NCBI RefSeq assembly: GCF_018129005.1
Contig: NZ_JAAEDL010000021.1
Span: forward strand, 1-64,000
From: Neoroseomonas eburnea
Lineage (GTDB): Bacteria > Pseudomonadota > Alphaproteobacteria > Acetobacterales > Acetobacteraceae
Length of the DNA stretch: 64,000 nucleotides
Direction of reading: 5' to 3'
Both the position numbers and the translations under genes were made by a program. Below are positions 57,225-64,000 of the stretch, piece after piece (the stretch's first letter is position 1; each line of letters begins with the position of its first letter). The notes below the pieces were generated by a model. That model worked only from the letters and a program-made list of their open reading frames with translations, did not search any database and was not told where the DNA came from.

Positions 57225-57687
57225 CTCCGCCACCCTCCAAGGTCTGCGCAATCCTGCGCCGCGCCCAGGCGTCGTTCAACAATAGCAACGACTTCGGCGG
57301 GGGGTCCATGCAACAGGCCATCGGAAGTTGAAGTTGCCCTGCTTCGGTCGACGGATTGCGAACCGCGATCGGTCCTTCATGGCGATGTTCGTCGCCTCGT
57401 CTTCGAGGAGCGAGCGGTGCATCAGCACCGAGTGCCGCCTGATTGGATCGTGGAAGCCCCTTACGAATTGGAACACAGCCATGCGGGCTCCGGCCATCGG
57501 CGATGCACCGCATGTCACGCGCCGGCCGCGGTTCAACAACAGTCGCGCAACCGACCCTCCGCGTACGCGTGGTCGTTGATCACGGGGCGCGTCAGCCCGA
57601 ATCCTCAGGCCGACCGCGCAAGCGCCCTTCGATTCTCCTGGAAGGACCGGGCGCAGGAATCCCGGACCGGCTGGATAAGGTAGCGCC
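57225..57687. other. Spacer between crp/fnr and the IS21 remnant
   Basis: About 460 bp with no recognisable gene. It should hold the leftward crp/fnr promoter. It may contain eroded IS DNA upstream of the recognisable IstA fragment, but nothing can be aligned by eye. Confidence 0.4.
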
Positions 57688-58110
57688 GGAAGGTACGCTC
57701 CCCCCAGTTGGACAGCCTCAGCCTAAGCTCGGTGCGTGGCGTGGCGAGTTGGACTGCCTGCTGAAGGAGAATGCGGGTCGGGCGAGCCGGGAGCGGTTGA
57801 CACTGATGCGCGTGTTCGAGGCGCTGCGCGGCCCTCGCTATGGCCGACCATCTCTGTCGCGTCGATCTCGTTGTGCGACGAGGTCGGCGACCTGCCGTTC
57901 GCGCAATCGGACGGGCAGTTGCTGTTCCGCCTGGTCAGCCGGCTGTACGAGCAGACCTCGACCCCGGTGACGACTACCCTTGCCTTTGGCGAATGGCTGA
58001 GCGTGTTCGGCGACGCCAAGATGATCACAGTGCTGCTCGATCGCCTGACACATCGCTGCGACATCGTCGAAGCCGGCAACGACAGCTGGCGGTTCAAGAA
58101 CGGCGCCTGA
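57688..58110 (+). pseudogene. IS21-family remnant: istA fragment joined to istB end
   Basis: Two IS21 pieces are joined out of frame. From about 57688 to 57840 one frame reads [20 protein letters not shown] and [16 protein letters not shown], like an internal piece of the IstA transposase. From about 57843 to 58110 another frame reads [39 protein letters not shown] and [20 protein letters not shown], matching the C-terminal half of the IstB ATPase including its Asp-Glu Walker B. The middle of both genes is deleted. It separates the Crp region from the sox genes. Confidence 0.75.
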
Positions 58111-58418
58111 TCCCCCACCGGCGGTGCCGCCGCGCCCGGGTTGCCCGGCGCTGCGCCTACGGCTCGGCGCCAGCCAACCCGCGTGTGCTCGCGCAAACGA
58201 AACGCGTCCTTTCCGCACGCCGATCGGGGGTCCCGTTTGCGTCCCGATTGCCAGGGCATCTTCGCCGCCACCCTCGAACTCGGCGCGGCAACGCTCTCGG
58301 TAGCGGCGAAGAAGCGCGGCGTGCCGAGTTATCCTGACGACCGAACCGTCTGCGCCGGGCCACCATGGCCCCACGCGCGACACCCAGCGCGCAAGGGCCG
58401 GCCCTTGTGCCCCGGGCA
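58111..58418. other. Spacer between the IS21 remnant and dsrE
   Basis: About 310 bp, Arg/Pro-rich in all frames. It probably includes the end of the degraded IS and the 3' end of the sox transcript. No gene or clean hairpin seen. Confidence 0.4.
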
Positions 58419-58877
58419 TCAGATCTTGATGTAGGCGAAGCCGTCCCATTGCAGCCGGCCGAGCTGCCCCACGCCGCTTGGTACCAGGTCGTCCTCGCCG
58501 GCGTCGTAGAGCTCCTCGATCCGGATGTTGCTATTGCGCAGAGTGATGCGGCAGATCTCGAAGCGCACGCCGGCGAGCTTCAGCTCGTCGATCCGGGCGG
58601 CCACCTGCGGGTCGTGCTTCGCCGCGATGCGCAACAGGTTCACGCCCGGCCCGTGCATGACGACGCGGAAGTCGAACTGCCCCGGCGTGAGCACGGTGAG
58701 GTGGTTGGCGACGTTCACGAGGAACTGCCGATAGAAGGCGAACTCCTCCCCGCCCGGCTGGTTGAGATGATAGACGACCTTCTCGCGCGGGCCGCTGACC
58801 TGCGCCGCCGCGGGCGTCACCGCGCCCATGGCGGCGAGCGCAGCGATCCCGCCGCGGCGACCGACCTTCCGCTTCAT
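58419..58877 (-). CDS. Secreted DsrE-family protein
   Basis: A 152-residue DsrE/DsrF-fold protein with a signal peptide (GIAALAAMGAVTPAAAQ). The core VVYHLNQPGGEEFAFYRQFL, FRVVMHGPGVNLLRIA and GVRFEICRITLRNSNIRIEE is typical. Its one Cys, in FEICRITL, is where sulfane-carrying Cys sits in relatives. As the last gene of the soxE-F-C-D group it is a likely periplasmic sulfur-handling protein. Confidence 0.88.
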   Translation of the reverse strand: MKRKVGRRGGIAALAAMGAVTPAAAQVSGPREKVVYHLNQPGGEEFAFYRQFLVNVANHLTVLTPGQFDFRVVMHGPGVNLLRIAAKHDPQVAARIDELKLAGVRFEICRITLRNSNIRIEELYDAGEDDLVPSGVGQLGRLQWDGFAYIKI

Positions 58878-58910
58878 GTCTCCCGTCCCCCTCCCAGTGA
58901 TATCCGGCGG

Positions 58911-59696
58911 CTATTGCGGCTCGGCGGTTCCCGATTCCGAACCGGGCGGCACGAATTGCCGGCTGTCCATGGTGACGGTGACCGGGCGGCCCTGGCGGCA
59001 ATTCGTCATGCAGGCGGCATTCGGCGTATCGGGCCGCGCCTCCAGCACGAAGCCGTCGCGGTTCGGCATCTGCACGCGCGGCAGGCTGTCGCGGTCGATC
59101 ACGACCTCCTCGCCGATCAGCTCGTTGATGAACAGGACATAGGCCGTCAGCGCGTAGTACTCGTCGTTCGTCAGGCTTTGCGGCGCCGCATAGGGCATGG
59201 CGCGGCGGATGTAGTCGAAGACGCCCGGCGCGTGCTGCCAGAAGGACCCCACGGTGCGCCGCGGCTGGTCGCTGCGCAGGCTGTCGCGCCCGCCCATCAG
59301 CGCCGGCCAGCGGTCCAGCCCCTCGCCGAAATCGCCGTGGCAGGCCGCGCAATGGGTGGCGAACAGATCCTCACCCTCCTTCACCGTGCCGCGGCCTGGC
59401 GGCAGATTGTGGCCATCCCCGCGCACCGCGATGTCCCAGCCCGCGACCTCGGCTGCGGTCGCGGCGCGGCCGACGCCCGGGATCGGTGCGGGCAGCACGC
59501 CGGGCGCGATCGCCGGCGCCGGCCAGGCGACGTCCGCGCGGGTCCGTTCCCCCGGCGGCGCCTGGAACGGGCGATACAGTGCCGCGATGTCGGTTTGGGC
59601 GGGCGCGGGCTGCGGCGCCTGCTGCGCGATCGCGAAGCCCGCGAGCGCGAGCAGCGGGGCGCCGATCGCGACCGCCTTACGCATCGATCTGGACAT
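58911..59696 (-). CDS. soxD: SoxD, cytochrome c subunit of sulfane dehydrogenase
   Basis: A 261-residue secreted cytochrome c that takes electrons from SoxC. Signal peptide AIGAPLLALAGFAIAQQ; one haem c site in HCAACHGDFGEGLDRWP; a likely Met axial ligand in RAMPYAAPQSL. The C-terminal extension with two Cys (ACMTNCRQG) is common in this family. It overlaps soxC by up to 20 nt; an internal ATG at 59684 would reduce the overlap to 8. Confidence 0.92.
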   Translation of the reverse strand: MSRSMRKAVAIGAPLLALAGFAIAQQAPQPAPAQTDIAALYRPFQAPPGERTRADVAWPAPAIAPGVLPAPIPGVGRAATAAEVAGWDIAVRGDGHNLPPGRGTVKEGEDLFATHCAACHGDFGEGLDRWPALMGGRDSLRSDQPRRTVGSFWQHAPGVFDYIRRAMPYAAPQSLTNDEYYALTAYVLFINELIGEEVVIDRDSLPRVQMPNRDGFVLEARPDTPNAACMTNCRQGRPVTVTMDSRQFVPPGSESGTAEPQ

Positions 59697-60963
59697 TGAC
59701 CACCGTCCCTTCGCGATCGACCAGCCAGGTGTGGATGCTGTTCTTGTGATAGATGCTCTCGGTGCCCCGCGCGCGGCGCAGCTCCGTGATGGTCGGCTGC
59801 ACGCGGCCGGTCTCGTCCATCGCGCGGCTCTGCAGGTAGGCGGTCTGCCCCTCCCGCCATTCCCACGGTATGCGGAACCGCGTCAGCGCCTTGGGCAGCA
59901 CCGGATCCTGCAGCGCGGCGGTGCGCCAGGTGTCGCCGCCATCGACCGAGACATCCACGCGCGTGACGCGCCCCGCGCCCGACCAGGCCAGGCCGGAGAT
60001 CTCGACGAAGCCCGGCCGGCCGCGCAGCGGCTTCTCCGGGCAGGGCTGGGTGATGACCGAATTCACCTCGTTGACGAAGGTGAACTGGCGCGACAGCCCG
60101 TCCGGCATCAGGTCCGTGTAGGTGCGCGTCTCCCAGCGCGTGAACCAGGGACGATCGCCGACCTCGATGCGGCGGATCCACTTGATCCACATGTTGCCCT
60201 CGTAGCCGGGCAGCACCAGGCGCACGGGATAGCCCTGCTGCGGGCGCACAGCCTCCCCGTTCTGACCGAAGGCGACGATGGCGTCGTCGAGCGCCTTGGC
60301 CAGCGGGATCGACCGCGCGAGATGCGAGGCGTCCGAGGCCTCCGCCAACAGCCAGGAGGCGCCGCTGCGCAGCCCCGCCTGCGCGAGCAGCGCCTTGAGC
60401 GGCACGCCTGTCCATTCCGAGCAGGAGAGCATGCCGTGCGTGAACTGCACGCCCGACATCTGCGCCCCGCGCCATTCCATGCCGCCATTGGCAGGGCATT
60501 CGATGAAGTGGATCCGGCTGACCGAGGGCATCCTCTTCAGGTCCTCGAGCGTGAAGACCAGCGGGCGCTCCACCATGCCGTGGATCATCAGCCGGTAGTC
60601 GGCCGGGTCGATGTCCGGCACGCCGCCATGGTGGCGTTCGAAATGCAGGCCGGAGGGCGTGATGATGCCGTGCATCTCCGCGAGCGGCGTGAAGGAGACC
60701 GAGGAGATGCGGTCCGGCGTCAGCCAGGGCACGTAGCGACGTACCGCCGTCTCGTGCCGGCTGCGCGTGCCGTAGGTCTCCTCGATCACGCCAGGCCCGA
60801 GGCTGCGGCTCCATTCGGGCAGGTTGGGCGGCTGGTTCTCGGGATTGCCGGCGGCGAGCGCGATGGCGCCCCCGCCACCGAGGCCCGCGGCCGCGCCCGC
60901 GCCGGCCGCCGCGCGGAGCAAGCCGCGGCGCGACGGCCGTTCCGTGTGCTGTCTCGTCGTCAT
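59677..60963 (-). CDS. soxC: SoxC, molybdopterin sulfane dehydrogenase
   Basis: A 428-residue molybdenum enzyme of the sulfite-oxidase fold. A twin-arginine signal (SRRGLLRAAAGAGAAAGLG) directs folded export. The Mo-coordinating Cys is in HFIECPANGGMEW; GYPVRLVLPGYEGNMWIKWI and the C-terminal dimerisation domain (VDVSVDGGDTWRTAAL) are family blocks. With SoxD it oxidises SoxY-bound sulfane sulfur, taking thiosulfate fully to sulfate. The start at 60963 is preceded by a 28-bp gap from soxF. Confidence 0.95.
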   Translation of the reverse strand: MTTRQHTERPSRRGLLRAAAGAGAAAGLGGGGAIALAAGNPENQPPNLPEWSRSLGPGVIEETYGTRSRHETAVRRYVPWLTPDRISSVSFTPLAEMHGIITPSGLHFERHHGGVPDIDPADYRLMIHGMVERPLVFTLEDLKRMPSVSRIHFIECPANGGMEWRGAQMSGVQFTHGMLSCSEWTGVPLKALLAQAGLRSGASWLLAEASDASHLARSIPLAKALDDAIVAFGQNGEAVRPQQGYPVRLVLPGYEGNMWIKWIRRIEVGDRPWFTRWETRTYTDLMPDGLSRQFTFVNEVNSVITQPCPEKPLRGRPGFVEISGLAWSGAGRVTRVDVSVDGGDTWRTAALQDPVLPKALTRFRIPWEWREGQTAYLQSRAMDETGRVQPTITELRRARGTESIYHKNSIHTWLVDREGTVVNVQIDA

Positions 60964-60991
60964 GTCTGCTCCATCGGACAGTCCGGCGCGG

Positions 60992-62278
60992 TCAGCCGAA
61001 CATCTCGTTCGTGATGCTCTCGTACCAGCCGTCGGCGTAGAGCGCTTCGAGATGACGGTGCTCGCGGCGCCGCTGCGGCGACATGGTCGCGTTGCGCGGG
61101 CTGATGCCGCCCGATCCTTCCACCTCCACCAGCGACGTCGGGCCAGGGCGGTACACGCCCACGATGGAGATGCCGTAGTCCGGTCCGACATGGCTGTAGC
61201 AGGTGTTGAAGAAGGTCGCGGCCGGCGGCGCGCGGCCCGCCAGCGACGCCGCGATGCAGGCGATCGCGTGCTTGGCGTGGGAGGATGCGGCGAAGCCCGA
61301 CTTCGGCATCGGCGCGGCGATGGTCGCGTCGCCGAGCACCCAGATGCCCTCGACCTGTGCGCTCTCGAAGGTGGCAGGCTTCACCGGGCACCAGCCGGAC
61401 TGGTTGGCCAGTCCCGCGTCGCGCGCGATCCTCGCGGCCATCTGCGGCGGGATGACGTTGACGACGGCGCCCTTCACCTTCTCGCCGAACTCGGTTTCCA
61501 CCTCCATCGTCGCGGGATGCACGCGCATCACCCGCCCGTCGCTCGAGGCGCCGCGCCATTCGACGATGCCGGGATAGAGCTCCTCCCACGCGTCCTGGAA
61601 CAGCGGCTGCTTGGAGAAGCCGTTCTTGGCGTCGAGCGCGATCAGCTTGCTGCGCGGCTTGGCCTGCTTGAGGTATTCCGCAACCATGCTGATCCGCTCA
61701 TAGGGGCCGGGCGGGCAGCGGAAGGGGTTGTCCGGGATCGCCATGACGAAGGTGCCGCCGTCGGGCATCTCCTGGAGTTGGCGCGCGAGCAGCGTGATCG
61801 GCTGCAGCGACGGGATCCAGCCGTGCGGCATGCGCGCGCTGGCAGCCTCGTCATAGCCCTCGATCGCGCCCCAGCGCAGGTCGATGCCGGGCGACATCAC
61901 CAGACGGTCGTAAGGCACGTCGGTGCCGTCGGCGAGGCGCACGCGCCTGCCGGCGGGATCGACCGCCGTGACGCTCTGGTGCACCACGCGCACGCCGCGC
62001 GCCGCGAGGCGGTCGTAGCCGAAGGTGATGCTCTCGACGGTGCGCCGGCCAGCGAGCACGAGGTTGCCGTAGGGGCAGGTGGTGAAGGTCTGGCTGCGCT
62101 CGATCAGCGTGATGTCGAGCGCGGGGAAGCGGTCACGGGCGAACCGTGCGGCGGAAGCGCCGCCGAAGCCGCCGCCGATGATGACGACGCGGCCCGCGCC
62201 GGCTTGCGCGAAGGCGAGGCGCGGCGTGGCGAGCGCGACCGGGACGGCGGCCAGCAGGGCGCGGCGGGAGATGGTCAT
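60992..62278 (-). CDS. soxF: SoxF / FccB, flavoprotein sulfide dehydrogenase
   Basis: A 428-residue FAD protein. Tat signal SRRALLAAVPVALATPRLAFA, then the FAD motif VVIIGGGFGGASAARFA. The redox-active Cys pair of flavocytochrome c is present: one in FTTCPYGN near residue 67 and one in FFNTCYSHVG near 360. It oxidises sulfide and passes electrons to the small cytochrome c encoded 15 bp upstream. Confidence 0.93.
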   Translation of the reverse strand: MTISRRALLAAVPVALATPRLAFAQAGAGRVVIIGGGFGGASAARFARDRFPALDITLIERSQTFTTCPYGNLVLAGRRTVESITFGYDRLAARGVRVVHQSVTAVDPAGRRVRLADGTDVPYDRLVMSPGIDLRWGAIEGYDEAASARMPHGWIPSLQPITLLARQLQEMPDGGTFVMAIPDNPFRCPPGPYERISMVAEYLKQAKPRSKLIALDAKNGFSKQPLFQDAWEELYPGIVEWRGASSDGRVMRVHPATMEVETEFGEKVKGAVVNVIPPQMAARIARDAGLANQSGWCPVKPATFESAQVEGIWVLGDATIAAPMPKSGFAASSHAKHAIACIAASLAGRAPPAATFFNTCYSHVGPDYGISIVGVYRPGPTSLVEVEGSGGISPRNATMSPQRRREHRHLEALYADGWYESITNEMFG

Positions 62279-62293
62279 GACGGTGTCCTCCCC

Positions 62294-62587
62294 CTACTGC
62301 GCGCGGGCGTAGTGGGCGGCGAGCAGGGCGATCTGCTCGTCCGTGTAGCCGCGCGCGATCCGCCCCATCACGGTCGCCTCGCGCTGGTTGGCGCGGAAGG
62401 CCTGGAGCAGCGCGACGAACTCGGCGCGGCTGTGCGCGTCCTTGATCAGCGGAATGCCGTGCGAGCCTTGTCCGGCGACGCCATGGCAGCCCTGGCAGGC
62501 ACCGGCGAGCACGGCCGGGTCGGACGTCTGCGCGAGCGCGGGAGCCACCGCAAGCAACAGAAACGGCAGGATCTGCCTGACATTCAT
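62294..62587 (-). CDS. soxE: SoxE / FccA-like monohaem cytochrome c
   Basis: A 97-residue secreted cytochrome (signal LPFLLLAVAPALAQ) with one haem c site, GACQGCHGVAGQG, and a likely Met ligand in EATVMGRIARGY. It is the electron partner of SoxF. GGAGG is too close to the first ATG (62596), so I use the ATG at 62587, eleven bases downstream. Confidence 0.88.
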   Translation of the reverse strand: MNVRQILPFLLLAVAPALAQTSDPAVLAGACQGCHGVAGQGSHGIPLIKDAHSRAEFVALLQAFRANQREATVMGRIARGYTDEQIALLAAHYARAQ

Positions 62588-62615
62588 CGACGTCATATCC
62601 TCCGCTGCCCTCTTG

Positions 62616-62636
62616 TCGGGAAAAATATTTTAGCGA
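62616..62636. promoter_or_regulatory. AT-rich palindrome between divergent sox units
   Basis: AAAATATTTT (62622-62631) is a perfect palindrome inside a 12-base AT run, in a GC-rich spacer of about 117 bp between soxE and the rightward cytochrome gene. It may be a divergent promoter core or a regulator site. Confidence 0.4.
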
Positions 62637-62704
62637 AGACTAATGCAAACGCGCCACACCAGTCCATACCCAATCCGGTACACGCGCGAACTGGAGGAAG
62701 CCCG

Positions 62705-63091
62705 ATGCAACTTCGCCCCGCCCTTCTCGCGCTCGCGCTGCTTACCGCGCCGGCCGTCGCCTCGGCGCAGGACGCTGCGGCGGGCCAGCGTGTCTTCAAC
62801 CAGTGCCGCGCCTGCCACACGGTCGACCAGGGCGGGCGGAACGGCGTCGGGCCCAACCTGCATGGCGTCTTCGGCCGGCGCGCCGGCAGCATCGAGGGCT
62901 TCCGATACTCGGCGCCGATGCGCGCGAAGTCGGCCGAGGGACTGACCTGGAACGAGGCTACGCTGCGCGCCTACATCGCCGACCCGAAGGGCATCGTGCC
63001 GGCGGGGTCAATGGCGTTTGCGGGCCTGCGCAGCGAGCAGCAGCTCAACGACCTGATCGCCTACCTGCGCCAAGCGGCCGGCGCGCAGTAG
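62705..63091 (+). CDS. Class I cytochrome c (c2/c550-like)
   Basis: A 128-residue secreted cytochrome: signal LLALALLTAPAVASAQ, haem site QCRACHTVDQGGRNGVGPNL and Met ligand in VPAGSMAFAGL, with the usual C-terminal helix LNDLIAYLRQ. It is first in the rightward sox unit and is the likely soluble carrier from Sox enzymes to an oxidase. Confidence 0.93.
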   Translation: MQLRPALLALALLTAPAVASAQDAAAGQRVFNQCRACHTVDQGGRNGVGPNLHGVFGRRAGSIEGFRYSAPMRAKSAEGLTWNEATLRAYIADPKGIVPAGSMAFAGLRSEQQLNDLIAYLRQAAGAQ

Positions 63092-63096
63092 CCGCG

Positions 63097-63477
63097 ATGC
63101 GACGCCGCGCCCTGCTGCCGCTGCTCCTGGTCGCCCTGCGCGCGCAGGCGGCGGAGGCGGCGGCACGGCTCGTGATGTTGGAACGCCACGACTGCCCCTG
63201 GTGCCGGCGCTGGCTGCGCGAGGTGGGACAGCAGTCGTGGAACCTTTCGGACCTGGGCCGGCGCGCGCCGCTGCGGCGCGTGGACGTGGCGCAAGGCCTG
63301 CCCGAGGACCTGCGCCACCTCGTGAACTGGCGCTTCACGCCGACCTTCGTGCTGGTCGCGGACGGGCGCGAGGTCGGTCGCATCATCGGCTACCAGGCCG
63401 ACCTCTTCTTCTGGCAGCAGGCCGAATCGCTGCTGGCGAGACTTCCCGAAGGACCCGAACAGGAGAGACGCCCATGA
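63097..63477 (+). CDS. soxS: SoxS-like periplasmic thioredoxin
   Basis: A 126-residue exported thioredoxin-fold protein. After a short signal (LLPLLLVALRAQAAEA) comes the redox motif HDCPWCRRW and the cis-Pro region FTPTFVLVADGREVG. SoxS keeps the SoxY carrier Cys reduced/active in thiosulfate oxidation. It follows the cytochrome gene by 5 bp and overlaps the next gene as ATGA. Confidence 0.88.
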   Translation: MRRRALLPLLLVALRAQAAEAAARLVMLERHDCPWCRRWLREVGQQSWNLSDLGRRAPLRRVDVAQGLPEDLRHLVNWRFTPTFVLVADGREVGRIIGYQADLFFWQQAESLLARLPEGPEQERRP

Positions 63478-63971
63478 AGAGGATCATGCTCGCCGCCGCC
63501 GTCCTCGCCGCGACCGCCGTGGCGGTGCCGTCGCGCGCGCAGGACTTCACCACTTTCCGCGTCATGGCGCCGTCGCTTGCGCTCGACCTCGCGCGGGCGG
63601 CGCTGAAGGCGTGCCAGGACCGCGGCTTCCAGGTCGCCGTCGCGGTGGTGGACCGCTTCGGCGTCACGCAGGTGCTGCTGCGCGACGCGCTGGCCGGCGC
63701 GCATACGCCCGACACGGCGGCGGCCAAGGCGCGCGCGGCGGTGTCCTTCCGCACCTCGACCGAACAGCTCAACGCCCTGACCCAGGCGGGGCAGATCAAC
63801 AGCGCGATCCGCCATCTGCCTGGCTATGTCTTCCTCGGCGGCGGCGTGCCGGTGGAAGCCGCCGGATCGATCGTCGGCGGCGTCGGCATCTCCGGCGCGC
63901 CGGGCGGCCCGGAGGACGACGCCTGCGCCCGCGCCGGCATCGCCGAGGTCGAGGACCGCCTGCTCATGTAG
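63474..63971 (+). CDS. Exported HbpS/GlcG-family (DUF336) protein
   Basis: A 165-residue protein with a signal peptide (LAAAVLAATAVAVPSRAQD) and the HbpS/GlcG fold: ACQDRGFQVAVAVVDRFGV, TAAAKARAAVSFRTST, and the closing IVGGVGISGAPGGPEDDACA. Family members bind haem or cobalamin-like ligands or assist oxidative metabolism; the role next to sox genes is unknown. It ends 29 bp before the right edge. Confidence 0.88.
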   Translation: MKRIMLAAAVLAATAVAVPSRAQDFTTFRVMAPSLALDLARAALKACQDRGFQVAVAVVDRFGVTQVLLRDALAGAHTPDTAAAKARAAVSFRTSTEQLNALTQAGQINSAIRHLPGYVFLGGGVPVEAAGSIVGGVGISGAPGGPEDDACARAGIAEVEDRLLM

Positions 63972-64000
63972 CCGCGCGGCCCGCGGCAAGGCCCCGGACC

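Overview
This is a gene-dense, very GC-rich window (codon third positions almost all G or C). Its gene content fits an alphaproteobacterium of the Acetobacteraceae (Roseomonas-like) type: Tat-exported Sox proteins, a Bug-type solute receptor, DUF2189 and dodecin proteins, a CoxF-like peptide and a two-partner secretion locus. The taxonomic call is inference from gene content and composition; no rRNA, tRNA or marker gene is present. I see no CRISPR array, prophage or intact insertion sequence. The only mobile-element trace is a collapsed IS21-type remnant near 57.7-58.1 kb.

Layout. (1) 1-5.2 kb, minus strand: a type I secretion ABC transporter and its HlyD adaptor, followed by a very long octapeptide-repeat protein that runs off the left edge and is the probable cargo. 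(2) 5.3-11.8 kb: a four-hairpin intergenic element, an alpha/beta hydrolase, then a minus-strand run of a MarR regulator, an EmrA/EmrB-type efflux pair, a HisD paralogue and a short-chain dehydrogenase. (3) 12.0-21.3 kb: a two-partner secretion system (TpsB, TpsA) translationally coupled to a CHAT-domain caspase-like lipoprotein. (4) 21.8-33 kb: a penicillin-acylase-type Ntn hydrolase, two dodecins bracketing a five-gene cytochrome c oxidase operon, a DUF2189 protein, a CoxF-like peptide, a zinc-ribbon protein and a truncated sulfurtransferase. (5) 33.3-39.7 kb: a LysR regulator, its probable operator, and a divergent catabolic operon (carboxymuconolactone-decarboxylase-like protein, beta-hydroxyacid dehydrogenase, Fe-S/FAD enoate reductase, metallo-beta-lactamase hydrolase, Bug receptor). 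(6) 40.1-46.3 kb: a tight operon of a cyclooxygenase/alpha-dioxygenase-like haem peroxidase, a short P450-like protein, an Old-Yellow-Enzyme-type reductase, a di-haem cytochrome c and a small membrane protein. (7) 46.5-57.2 kb: a YghU-type glutathione transferase, a compact RiPP locus (leader-like peptide plus B12 radical SAM enzyme), a cyclase/ATPase/TPR signalling protein, an S41-like protein, a small secreted protein and a Crp/Fnr regulator. (8) 58.4-64 kb: part of a sulfur-oxidation (sox) region, with soxE-soxF-soxC-soxD-dsrE leftward and cytochrome c, soxS and an HbpS/GlcG-like gene rightward from an AT-rich spacer.

The strongest candidates for something undescribed are the oxylipin-like oxygenase operon at 40.1-46.3 kb, the two-gene RiPP locus at 47.7-49.9 kb, the TPS plus CHAT module at 12.5-21.3 kb, and the octapeptide-repeat protein, whose Asp-bearing octads recur in an exact 24-unit super-period. 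All functional statements come from reading motifs and context by eye; no search was run.
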